Shown here piece after piece: positions 43,590-53,663 of a DNA stretch of 63,005 nt. The notes beneath the pieces were generated by a model, which saw only the letters and a program-made list of their open reading frames with translations, made no database searches and was not told the origin of the DNA. Position numbers and translations under genes: made by a program. Source of the DNA: Parasitella parasitica (lineage: Eukaryota > Mucoromycota > Mucoromycetes > Mucorales > Mucoraceae); contig MU619383.1 of NCBI GenBank assembly GCA_025201805.1, forward strand, positions 4,963-67,967, read 5' to 3'. Positions within the stretch are counted from its first letter, which is position 1. Each line of letters opens with the position of its first letter.

Positions 43590-45114
43590 CCTCTCTTTTT
43601 GTGCATGTAAATTTTTCAAATTATTGTAATATCCCCCTTTCTTTTTTATGCTACTCTTCTCTCCTCTTTTCAATATCAAACAACATAACTACATGTCAAC
43701 AAATCAACAAATCACATTAAAAACAAAGCTACTTTTATATACGCATATAAGTCTATTATCACCACACACAACATATTGTATAAGCACCTCGTAGTTTGTT
43801 TAGGGCTCAATAGTAATTTGTAAAAAATACATTGTCGTTTTCCTTATTATTTTTATTATTATCATCATTCATAAAACCATCAAGTTTAAATAAAGTATGC
43901 ATACATTTGGTTAGAGTAACGCACAACGAGCTATTCCGGTAAATTTTTGGATACTCAACATGGCTTGAATTAAAGTTTACATGCTAGATTCCAATGCTAT
44001 TCTCAAATGATCTGGCAATTCTTTTTTGCTCAGCTTCATACTCACGGAAATCTCGTCTTTTGAAGGATTTGCCAAGATTTTTAGATTAAAACAATCTTGT
44101 AAAAAAAATCATATACAATTTTGGAAAAACGTATTCTTATTCATTAGATAAGTAATAAAAAGTCATCATATAAAGAGGATGACAATAAAAATATACAATA
44201 AAAAAAAATTGCTAGTGATTAGACTATTTGTATGTACAGCAATTAAAAGCTGTAGGAAATTGTAGGTCAAGTAAATAGCATAAAGCTGTTGTAGGTAGAT
44301 TTTATTAAGCTCTTTAGTTTCCGTGATAACTATCCCCTCATTTCTTGTGTAACTTATCTGAAGAACGATTTATTCGACTTTTTGAATAAGAAATCGGTCC
44401 ATTTATAGAGCTTATATAAATAGGTGGCCTTTTCCGTACGATCAAGACGTTTGTTTGGCTTGGCAAGCAAGTAAGGTTTCCGGATTTTCCCCGGATTCAC
44501 CAAAACATATTCTGGTACTGTTGAAACCTTGATTATATAAAATGTCGTATACTACCTATTAACTTGAAAATCTCCAACAGAGATGCTAACCAAAAGCCAT
44601 TTAAAGCCCCCCTTTTTTTTTACAATCCGGAAATGTTTTGTCTGCTTTTTTGGTAATTGTCTCTGCTTGCCTTACTGTTACTTTGCTTTTTTGTCTCTGA
44701 AGCTTTTTGAATTACTCCCTTGGCTCTTGCATCCATTGTATTCTCTTTTACTATTTTACTCTTCTCTTTTCTTCTTTATGAAAAGTCGTTCTACTTTCAA
44801 AACAGGAGCTGGTGCTCACTACTTTTATTCAACCCACATTTATATATTTCATACTATAAACCTCACAATTCTAACATTAATATGAGCATTCAGGACAGAA
44901 ATACTGGCCATTTTAGAAAATGTTAATAAAGTTTGTATAGATAGTTAAACTTTATACACTATACCCTTTTTTTTTTCGAGTGTCCACTGTGTTGATCGTA
45001 ATGCACTTTGAGATTTTGTATTGAGCCTAATTTTTCAAATTCAACATAATACACCACTGAATGTTGTAAGTTCATCCCTTCTTTTTCTTTCCTGAATTTA
45101 CTCCTCACACATAT
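43590..45114. other. Gene-poor interval before the Fanzor relic
   Basis: About 1.5 kb of AT-rich DNA. The ORF at 44583-44885 is almost entirely T-rich codons (Phe/Leu/Tyr) and looks like promoter or leader sequence, not a protein. No RNA gene or internal repeat recognised. Confidence 0.4.
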
Positions 45115-46402
45115 ATGAAGCGTAAACATAAAGACGATCCACCAGATAGGAAAGGAAAGAGAGCTATAAGAAGTAAATATCTAACACATACGTTGTGAAA
45201 ACAATATATGTCTTACTGTGTTTTATGTGCAGATTTGAATCACCAAAAAGAGGAGGCTGATTTGACAACACCAGGCATTCCCACCACCAACGATGCTTCG
45301 AGTTCAACAGCAAAGGCTTCTAGCTCAACAGAAAAGACTGCTAGCTCATTTAATGATATAGGTTCTTCTTCTAGCAAAACTCCTACTTTATCTAAGAAAG
45401 TCCAACAGAAAGAAAACAAAAAAGTTGCTTTAAAGGAGTTCAAGAAACAAAACAAATCCAACAACCAATGCTGTGTCCTTCATGTAAGCAGACAGATCAT
45501 GCAAAGTCTACCAGTTAACTCTGTCCACATCGAAAAGAAAAGAAGGTGGTTCAACACATGATGACGAAAAGGCAGAAGCTTTCACCATCAAGTCTTCACT
45601 TAAAAACCACATGCACAAATACAACATTCATGAAATCAATTGACAACTTGGTGGAGTACGCTACCAAAATTACCAATATAGGCTGATTGTTTGCAAACTT
45701 TATCATTCTGAAATGTGCAGATGCCAATGAAGATACGACAATCATTAGTCAAGGTTTTGTTTATGTTATGTTTTCTACCTTAGCAGGTAATGGGAGTAGG
45801 GCTCCTGAGTTCATCCGTCAATATTTTGAAGAGTTCAAAAATGCGTGCGAAGATTGACAAGCAAATTTTAAAATCATTGAAGTCTATTGGTTATGCGACT
45901 ATTCTTTCCATTTCTGTCAAGTAGTATAAAACCCTTATCCGAAATCATGTTTGTGAAGACAACAACGAAAAACAACAATCCTTACTCCCGCCCTCCACCA
46001 CTTGATGGATCAGTTAAGGCAAATAAAATCATCATTGCCTATGGAGATGGAAGATTTTCACCTACCATGAGAGGCAAAAGATCTGGACCTACAAAGACTA
46101 TCATAAAAGCTCTTCAAAAATGTAAGGAAAACCGTGGTGTTACAGTCCAAATGGTAGACGAATACCTCAACAGTCAAGTCTGCAACAACTGCAAAAAAAG
46201 AAATGTTGAAAACGTTGTGCAACGATCAGCAAAGCGAAAAGTACATTCTGTATTACAGTGTCAAGAAACCGCTTGTAGCTTGTAATATTACTGGAATCGC
46301 GATATAATGGCTGCAAAAAACATCCTCGACATATTTTTACATGCAGCAAGAAACAATGACGCTCGTCTTTCACCATTCCAGCGTTCTGAATCAAAAGAAT
46401 AA
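45115..46402 (+). pseudogene. Decayed Fanzor (TnpB-like RNA-guided nuclease) gene
   Basis: The 3' half (frame from 45887) reads KIIIAYGDGRFSPTMRGKRS, MVDEYLNSQVCNNCKKR, a second Cys pair (LQCQETAC), an in-frame TAA at 46283, then YYWNRDIMAAKNILDIF, ending at 46400-46402. These match Fanzor/TnpB: the G.G.FS...RG stretch, the RuvC-II glutamate (VDE), a C4 zinc ribbon and the RuvC-III aspartate (NRD). The 5' part has a likely first exon (45115-45158), a Ser/Thr-rich linker and, after a +1 frame change at 45468, a Cys motif (MLCPSCKQTDHAK) with stops at 45516, about 45684 and 45855. The segment that should hold the RuvC-I aspartate is missing. Fanzors are eukaryotic TnpB relatives that cut DNA with a guide RNA; this copy must be inactive. 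Confidence 0.7.
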
Positions 46403-47471
46403 TTGCAAGCATTGTGTGTCATTGATATTACTCTTTGATACGCCATGGGTATTCGGTTTATCCTATACACCATTGCAGGTGAGTAAAATTGTCCAAAAAA
46501 AAAAAAGAAAGTATCATCCTCTCACCAATTTTCTTTTGGAAATTTTGTAAAATTAGCACCTCCGTTGGAGATGCTCTACAACACAGACCCAATAATGAGC
46601 TTACAAATATTGGCTATGATTGTACTGTAGTAGCTTGGGAGTGGGATGGCTCATTTGGCTACATCACTACAGAATTTGCTGTTGAATAATCTACGACCAA
46701 AAACATTATGGATCGGTACCTTGAAACTGGATCGTTTTCCTTGCGAGCAGCTCCATAGTTTACCAAGTCTCAAAATATCAATATATCAAGGGAATGGGCT
46801 TCCAACAATAAAAAATAACCAAAGCTCTGATTAAACGAGAAATAAGTGTAGAAAAGGCTTGCGTGATGCAAAGACAAGGAAGCAATAAACAGATGAGTAT
46901 TGGACCTCGATGATTTGGTGGGACGAGTCCATGTTCAGGCTGGAACAGAAGAATTACTATACGGTTATGGTTGCTATGTCGTAAAGTTTGATTCCTGAAT
47001 ATTTTAGAACTAAGCCCTTTTAGGATGTTGTATATCTGTTGCCTGATATATTGATCTAACAGTTTTCTATGTGAGGCCATCATTAGAGAAGCATCAGAAA
47101 GCTTTAGTCTTGTTCATCTGGAGACAATTCTTTCTTTACTGCTAACAAGATGTACTACTATAATTGCAGCTAAGGGAGGCAATACCTGATATTGACCTTT
47201 TTTTGACAGTAAATCAATATGAGCTAAGATGCATTCATTTGAAGTTACAAAACGAGACCATCAGGTCTCAACTTTCAGTCATAATACGAGTGATAAGTCA
47301 AACTTAAATAATCTGTTGATGTCTTCACTAATCAAATAAGAAAAAGTATATAGCTTGTTGTCCAGTTCATCCATAACATCGTTTCAATATGTCCGAGATA
47401 TCCAGAGGTGGGGAAGAGTTCTTTTTGTGGTAAGCCGACCGATAAAAATTATTATGCTCCAGCATTAGAGA
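46403..47471. other. Unassigned interval between Fanzor relic and MITE
   Basis: Short ORFs (46489-46689, 46778-47083 minus) show no motif or splice support. The first 100 nt after the Fanzor stop could hold a former guide-RNA region, but sequence alone does not show it. Confidence 0.3.
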
Positions 47472-47473
47472 TA

Positions 47474-47953
47474 CAGTAGCCGCTCGATTTAAGGCTGTTC
47501 GATATAAGGCTATTCACGATATAAGGCTAAAATTTTTGTGAATTTTTTTTTTAAGCAGGGAGTTAGCCTTATTAGCCTTATTCGATATAAGGCTGAAAAA
47601 TTTCGAAATTTTAGCCTTATTTTACAGTAAATTGACGGTATTTAAATTTGTGTTGTGTTGGAAACTGAGCATTATGCTACAGATTTCGTACTTTTGCTCG
47701 ATAGTGAGACGCTCTCTTGATTGTTGATTAATGCTCATAGTATAATTGTTTGTCAAAATATGCTTTTTTAAGAATAAAGAAGTAAATGGATTTGACTGGA
47801 CATGTGTCAAATTAATCTAATAGCTGTAGTACCGTATCAACTATGCCGGTGACTGTTTTAAGAGTAATAGTCACATGCACGATATAAGGCTATGTTCGAT
47901 ATAAGGCTAAAAAAAGCTTGCAAAAAAAGTAGCCTTAAATCGAGCGGCTACTG
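47474..47953 (-). mobile_element. 480-bp pogo/Tigger-type MITE, copy 1
   Basis: Terminal inverted repeats cagtagccgctcgatttaag face each other and are flanked by TA on both sides (47472-47473 and 47954-47955), the pogo/Tigger target duplication. Subterminal zones are built from repeated gatataaggct units in both orientations. Inside lies a 62-codon minus-strand ORF (47622-47810) containing RERLTIEQKYEICSIM, resembling the first helix of the CENP-B/pogo DNA-binding domain. No DDE catalytic region is present, so it moved with a transposase made elsewhere. A nearly identical inverted copy lies at 60888-61367. Confidence 0.85.
47622..47810 (-). pseudogene. Truncated transposase DNA-binding fragment inside MITE copy 1
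   Basis: Sixty-two codons; the internal MSINQQSRERLTIEQKYEIC resembles the start of pogo/CENP-B-type HTH proteins. The frame stops within the subterminal repeat after NLL. The same 62 residues are encoded in copy 2 without change. It is too short to be a transposase; whether it is translated is unknown. Confidence 0.5.
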
Positions 47954-48015
47954 TACTGATTCTATATATAATTGATAGGTTGATCAAGACAGCTTTAAAA
48001 TCCTAGAACAAACAT

Positions 48016-48443
48016 CGATATGCCGGCTGCGCTGTTATTCTTGAAAGAAGGATTAATAACTATTCTGGGCTTGTTGAGGTTAAGGCCGAGTACAAGAAGA
48101 AAGATGCAGTAGGCCTATATGAAGATTTATTGCGCTTATCACTATTTGGAGCAATTGGTCTCGAAGACAATGATACAAAGTGTATGTTGCTCATTCAAAC
48201 AATAGGTAAAGTAAATCTTAAAATACTATCTATTATCCTTTTCATATTATGCTTACAAACATATAACATGATACAGGATCTTCTTTAACTGTATACGGTT
48301 GCGCTGAACATGCTAAAAGCCCAAAAATCATACTTGAGATCATGAACTTTAAACCCCCCCTATCTTTCCAAGAGTTACCAGGATTCACTGTGAAGCTGTA
48401 TGAACTGAAAAGGCTCGGTTACTTCTATCATGAAGCTGTATGA
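48016..48443 (+). pseudogene. Fragment of an unrecognised gene, two exon-like blocks
   Basis: An open stretch 48016-48205 (RYAGCAVILERRINNYSGLV, EVKAEYKKKDAVGLYEDLLR) joins through a GT-AG intron (48206-48276) to 48277-48443 (GSSLTVYGCAEHAKSPKIIL ... LGYFYHEAV stop). Coding character and the consensus intron suggest the 3' end of a real gene or multi-copy family member. The frame is closed by TAG just upstream (48003-48005), and the MITE at 47474-47953 lies in front, so no start is visible. Function unknown. Confidence 0.4.
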
Positions 48444-48857
48444 AAGAGATTAGAGACAATGAAACGCAAGAATTTGTTTTCTAATAGCATCGATTCGGAT
48501 GAATTCATAAACAACGACACACCTAAAAGCTTTAAGTCACCCTTCCTCTCTCTAATAGGAATGAACCGCATGAATCAAACTTTGTTTTATAATATACAAA
48601 TGTATCGAGTTGCTATCATTATCATATAGATATCAGATTTTAGCTGGTAGCAGTATAAAAATGCCAAATAAATTGGGCAGAGTAAAAGATTAAAAATTGA
48701 TCTGATACGAGGGGTGTGTACCCAAGAACTAAAAATTTAAAGGGCCCATCGAAGGAAAGCAAGGAGATAGGCTGCCAAAAAAACATAGCCATCTCTTTTT
48801 TTTTATTATATATTTTTTTTCCCACTGTGTAATTTGTATAAATATTAATTTTTATAC
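48444..48857. other. Intergenic region 5' of the hydrolase gene
   Basis: No gene seen. T-rich runs at 48797-48825 and a TATA-like gtataaatatta at about 48836 lie just before the ATG at 48858, a plausible core promoter. Confidence 0.4.
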
Positions 48858-50732
48858 ATGAGTCGCATTCTTTTAAAACAATTCAACATTGTAGAAAGAC
48901 GTTCAGTTTCTACATTGATCTTTACTAACAAAAGAGTTTTGCAACAACCTATTCGTTCCTTGAGCAACATGTCAGCAAACAGACGCTTAGCTATTACAAA
49001 GAACTGGCTCTCGTCACCACATCAATTGAAAAGTGTAACGGATCTCACCAACATTATGCACGCAATAGGTTGCTCTTACTAACCGCATCTACTTTACTTG
49101 CTTAGATGTCAACTGTATCTTCTAGCGCAATTTCTGGAGTCGAAGCCACTCAAGTAATGATAGTAACAAGGAAATTCTGCAAACTGACATGATGATTGAC
49201 GCTTTCTACTGTCGTTTAGGCTGAAGTCCTTTCCAAAAGCAACTTGGCAGTGCGTGAGCTTGTCTTGAATCGCCCCAAAAAATTGAATGCTTTAAATTTG
49301 AACATGGTGCGTGCCATGACACCCGAACTTCAGGTAAGTCTTTTCACTGAGCCGTTGGAGCCGTTGGAGCCGTTGGAGCCGTTGGAGCCGTTTAACTCAT
49401 CATAGCGTATGTAGGCGTGGGAAAAATCTGATTTAGCTAAAATCATCTTACTGAAGAGCTGTGGTGGCAAAGGTTTTTGTGCAGGGGGTGATGTTAAAAG
49501 TATAGTGTCCTAGGCTGAAATTTTTTAACCCACACGTCAACTAATGCACTGATATTCATTTAGCTGTTGTCGACTTGGCTGAAGCTGGCGATCCAAATGC
49601 CACAAAGTTCTTTGAAGATGAATACCAGTTGGATCATTTAATCGCTACCTTGGAGACACCTTTTGTCGCCATCATGGACGGCATTACCAGTAAGTGTTGG
49701 ATGTGAGATAGGGTCTGCAAAGAGTTTGGTTTTGACAGGCTCTGAAAAATAGTGGGTGGTGGCGTTGGTTTGTCTGTTCACGCCCCCTTCCGTATTGCTA
49801 CTGAAAAAACCTTGTTCGCTATGCCCGAAACTGCAATCGGGTTCTTGCCTGAAGTGGGTGGCTCCTTCTTCTTGTCTCGCTTGGATGGCCAATTGGGTGT
49901 TTATCTTGGTTTGACAGGTAAACGTCTCAAGGCCACCGATGTCTTGTATTCTGGAGTTGCCACTCATTTTGTGCCCTCATCTCGCATTCCTGCTCTCGAA
50001 GCTCGTTTATCCGAGCTTGACAATGCCACACACGATATTGTCAATCAGGCTATTGAGGAATTCTCGGCCGAATTAGATAACGAGCCTGCATTTTCCTTGT
50101 CTGGCGAGACCCGCAAAGTGATTGACCGCTGCTTCAAGTACGATACAGTTGGAGAAATCGTCGCCGCATTAGAAAAGGAGCCCGAGACCGAATTCACAAA
50201 GGAAACCCTTGGTATGTTAAAGAGCATGTCACCCACGTCTCTCAAGGTTACATTGCAGCAAATCCGTAACGGCGCTTCTTTGAGCTTTGCTCAATGTTTC
50301 AAGATGGAATATCATCTTGTGCAAAAGTTTTTGCAGGGTCATGATTTCAAGGAGGGCGTCAATGCTACTTTGGTTACTCGTAGCAAACCAAACTGGGTGC
50401 CTAATCAATTGAGCGATATTGATGATACAAAGATCAAACAAACTTATTTTGATGCTCCTTCTCCTTTGCGTTTGGAGATGTTGAACAGCCGTGATTTTAA
50501 GAAATATCCTCACCGTAAATACATGCTGCCTTCTGAAGAAGACATCAAGCGTGTTGTCACTGGAGAAGCTGCTGACGTCGGTAACTACGCATTAAACCGT
50601 AGACAAGTCCTTGATCATTTGCTTAGAGAACGCCAAGGCAAGCAAGGCCTCAAGCAAAAGGTCTTGGAAGTCCTGGACCGTAAAACAGTGGAAAACAAAA
50701 AGGATGGCGAAACTTTGAAATGGGTTTATTAA
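48858..50732 (+). CDS. 3-hydroxyisobutyryl-CoA hydrolase, mitochondrial
   Basis: Six predicted exons: 48858-49034, 49106-49153, 49220-49333, 49415-49499, 49564-49689 and 49753-50732; 509 residues. The N-terminus (MSRILLKQFNIVERRSVSTL ... RVLQQPIRSLS) is Arg/Ser-rich with almost no acids, a mitochondrial presequence. The crotonase fold shows LVLNRPKKLNALNLNMV, GKGFCAGGDVK (oxyanion hole), MGGGVGLSVHAPFRIATE and FAMPETAIGFLPEVGGSFFL, specific to the HIBCH branch. It hydrolyses 3-hydroxyisobutyryl-CoA in valine breakdown. Intron 1 has a perfect TACTAAC branch point. Exon 2 itself starts with ATG, allowing a shorter isoform. Intron 3 carries a 9-nt tandem repeat. Confidence 0.93.
49349..49393 (+). 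repeat. 9-nt tandem repeat in an intron
   Basis: Five tandem units of gagccgttg (the last ends ttt) in intron 3 of the hydrolase gene, just upstream of the branch and acceptor zone. Likely a slippage-prone minisatellite. Confidence 0.85.
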
Positions 50733-50756
50733 AATAAAACTCTGCTTTTAATGTTT

Positions 50757-52143
50757 CTACGAACGATTTACAATCTCTTGTACCATTTCTAAAATGTCTT
50801 TTCCCTCATAGCCTAAAAGGCGTGCTGCGCCGATAAGCGCACTCAGGCTCTTCATAAATAACCCTCGTCCTGCTTCCTTGGTGGCTTCGTGTGTTGTATT
50901 GGATAATTTACGTGCGGGTGATTGAGTACCTGACTCGGGATACGCACCAGGAAATTTGTTTTTGTTGGTATCATAGTCGTCGTTGCCCTGTTCCTCCTGT
51001 TCACCGATATTCACATCTTCTATACCTGATCTTAATCGAGATACTGCTTTAGGGAGAGGGTTGATTTGAGTCATTGGTTGTACAAAAGGACGGTTCGCAT
51101 TATTATTATTACTGCTATTTCGGTGTTGAGGGAGAGAAGTTTGAAGCATCTGTGTTAATTCGGACAAGGCGGCAGTATGAGCATCCATCAAATTGGGCAC
51201 GCTGGGCACAGTGAATAACGGATTATAAGATTGATCATACTCCTCATCCAATTCCTCCTGGTTACGCTCATCCGTCAGTGCACTTAAGGGCTGTAAAATA
51301 CGTCCACTTGCTCTAGTTTGGGCTGCTTCTTCTTTCTCATCACCAGGGCCGGGTGTTAGGGTTCCAGGATCTTTACTCCACCTTGTATAATATTCGTCTT
51401 CTGAATCATCCGAGTCTTTCAAATCAGCATTAAGGGGATGAGGTCTGCGAGAACTTGCTAGTTTTTGACTGCGACAAGAACCTTCATCAGAAGACCAATC
51501 TCCCCAATAGTCTTCAGGAGCTTCCTTATTCTCTTTGGTGCTCTACGATTTTCAATTACATGTCAATTCAAAAAGAATGAGGATAGGCGCAAAACCAATA
51601 ACTTACACCAGGAGTTCCCGTACTAAACACTTTTTTGCTTCTTGTCACCTTTGTCAAAAAGATTCTCTCGGCGTCCTCAATAGTTCTCGACCAATTTGTG
51701 AATATATCCAGCCACTCTTCCTCGGTCAATTCCTTTGTATTGTAATACTTAATATCAGAAATATCTCCACCGCCTTCTTCTAGCGATAGAATCACCACAA
51801 AATGATGCGAATCCTTCTCGGCAAACTCGATGAGAGCATGAAGCGTATTCGCATCCATTCGCTTGTAGTAGACTGGCTTTTGATACAATTCGTCGGCCAC
51901 AGATCCTTTGTTTGACCAAAGAGATTCAATCATACTGGGGCAATTGTCTTCTTGCCATTGAACTACCTTGTCCCATTCTTGGGGGTTGTTGTCGCTTGGT
52001 CCCAAAAGACGAACGCGTTGACGCAAGAGCTGTGAGGAGAGAGGCAGTAACCCTAAATAATGATGCTGTTGTCGGTGATCGAGCACTGTGTATGCAACAG
52101 AACGAACAATATTTTCGTTGGCATAATCATCAATGGCTTCCAT
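50757..52143 (-). CDS. Conserved-looking acidic protein of unknown function
   Basis: Two predicted exons on the minus strand, 51607-52143 and 50757-51542, 440 residues. The start MEAIDDYANENIV at 52143 follows a poly-A leader. The first 160 residues look folded: RQRVRLLGPSDNNPQEWDKV, CPSMIESLWSNKGSVADELY and FAEKDSHHFVVILSLEEGGG. After the intron the protein is acidic and disordered (DYWGDWSSDEGS, SDDSEDEYYTRWSKD). It ends in a short helical region (LFMKSLSALIGAARLLGYEG). I do not recognise a domain. Its stop is 24 nt from the hydrolase stop, so the two transcripts overlap at their 3' ends. Confidence 0.75.
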
Positions 52144-52338
52144 TTTTTTTTTTTGCTTTCTTTTAATGGGAAAAAAAGAGAGCAAAAACAAAGCATTGGG
52201 TCGTGTGAGTGCTAAATAAGCAAGTCGGCTTTGAAATCATCCTTAAAAACATCCTGGGAGCACAGCATTTATCTTTCCTTGGAAAACACACAGACAATTA
52301 TCATGCCATGATTTTCAACCTAAAAAAANNNNNNNNNN

Positions 52339-52373
<35 letters not shown>

Positions 52374-52797
52374 ATTGATGTAGTTTTTCATTTGTATTCA
52401 TAACAAAAAAGCTTCTTGGATATTCCATCAAGGCCTAAAGCTTTGTTGTACTTTATAATCTATAGGGCAGTTCTATGATTGCGCAAATAGTCATTTAGTG
52501 CAATGTGAAATTTGTTACAGACGATGATCGAACAGAGAAAGTTGGCTCTACCCACCGATAGTAGTAATATTTCACCTCAATACTTGGTACATTTCTCCGC
52601 AGTCGTCAAATTGTCTAAGGTTGGGCGTGCTTTAGAATAGCGAAAACACTGTTAAAGGCAGAGCAATCATTTGAGACTCACTGAGCAACTACGAAAAATG
52701 ACATTTACATGTACTATGGATTCAATTTTATTAAATAGATATTAAATTTAGGCTTTTATATATAGTATATATCATTTTTAATTACAATGGATCATTT
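52144..52797. other. Intergenic region with assembly gap
   Basis: Ten Ns at 52329-52338 followed by a run of more than 30 A. The apparent frame across it is meaningless. True length and content of the gap are unknown. No gene or repeat seen in the remainder. Confidence 0.9.
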
Positions 52798-53472
52798 TTA
52801 GATCTTTCCTATAAGCAATTCGCCGACAATAGCCTTTGCGGAAAGACGAATAGTGTGGAAAACGGAAACGACATCAAGAGTAGAAAAGATGGCATCAAAG
52901 AAACCAAAAGGCAACATGAGAGGAATCCAACCCTGGGCGTATTCAAGAGCCCAAGCATGTTCAGGGATCTTGTAATGTTGAGCCTCACCTCTAGCCAAAT
53001 GATGCATTTCTCCAGGCTTAAAGACGGTCCGTTTAAGATCACCAGCATAAGCAGCCCACTGTTCACCCTCAAGGATAATAAAGTAATCGTCGGCAAAGTA
53101 GCGTCCTGTGTGGCCTTCAGTGCCAATGGGAGTGCCAAAGATAATGACATATTCGGTGATGGACGCGTGTAAAATATACATGGCTCCCATGGCACCACCA
53201 GCATTGTTGAACACCCATTCCTCTTTCAACTGGATGTGGCCAGGATACTCCTTGTCCAAGTCCTGTGCAATGTTGGTGATCATAGTGCGAGTATCGTTGC
53301 CGTACAGTGCCATGTTCTTTTGGGCAACTTGTTGAAGTACATTTTGATCAAAAATATACCAGCGTTCCTTGATTTGGTCTAGGCCCATAAAGACAGCAAT
53401 GCACAAAGTCATCACAAAAAGCAATCTTGTCCAGCAGCTCTTGCAGTTGGATCCTGATTCTGTTTTGCCCAT
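52798..53472 (-). CDS. ERG2: C-8 sterol isomerase (ERG2 / sigma-1 receptor family)
   Basis: Intronless, 224 residues, normal family length. The N-terminus has a membrane anchor (WTRLLFVMTLCIAVFMGL). Family blocks are EWVFNNAGGAMGAMYILHAS, EYVIIFGTPIGTEGHTGRY, DYFIILEGEQWAAYAG and FKPGEMHHLARGEAQHYKIP, then ALEYAQGWIPLMLPFGF. Conserved acidic and His residues in these blocks line the ligand site. The enzyme isomerises the sterol delta-8 double bond to delta-7 in ergosterol synthesis in the ER and is the target of morpholine antifungals. Upstream is an A-rich leader; the next gene (PMT) ends 192 nt beyond its start. Confidence 0.95.
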   Translation of the reverse strand: MGKTESGSNCKSCWTRLLFVMTLCIAVFMGLDQIKERWYIFDQNVLQQVAQKNMALYGNDTRTMITNIAQDLDKEYPGHIQLKEEWVFNNAGGAMGAMYILHASITEYVIIFGTPIGTEGHTGRYFADDYFIILEGEQWAAYAGDLKRTVFKPGEMHHLARGEAQHYKIPEHAWALEYAQGWIPLMLPFGFFDAIFSTLDVVSVFHTIRLSAKAIVGELLIGKI

Positions 53473-53663
53473 GCTGAATACCAGATGTAAGAAAAATTAG
53501 TGGTTGAAAATTTCAAAAAAAAAAAAAAAAACAATTTTTATACAGAAAGATTATACGCGGAGTTGTGGTTTCTGGTCTGCAAGTGCATCCGTTGCAATGT
53601 CAGAAAAAAAGGGGCAAAATAATAATAAACGTTTATTTTGAAAATATATATGTATATGCTAGA

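Noticed and set aside
44583-44885. 100-codon ORF rich in Phe/Leu/Tyr
   Set aside because: It lies in a T-rich tract typical of promoters and leaders, without splice sites or motifs.
47500-47940. CRISPR-like array of gatataaggct units in the MITE
   Set aside because: Units are in both orientations, irregularly spaced and lie inside a TIR element in a eukaryotic genome.
52209-52403. ORF crossing the N gap and poly-A tract
   Set aside because: Contains unknown bases and homopolymer sequence; an assembly artefact.
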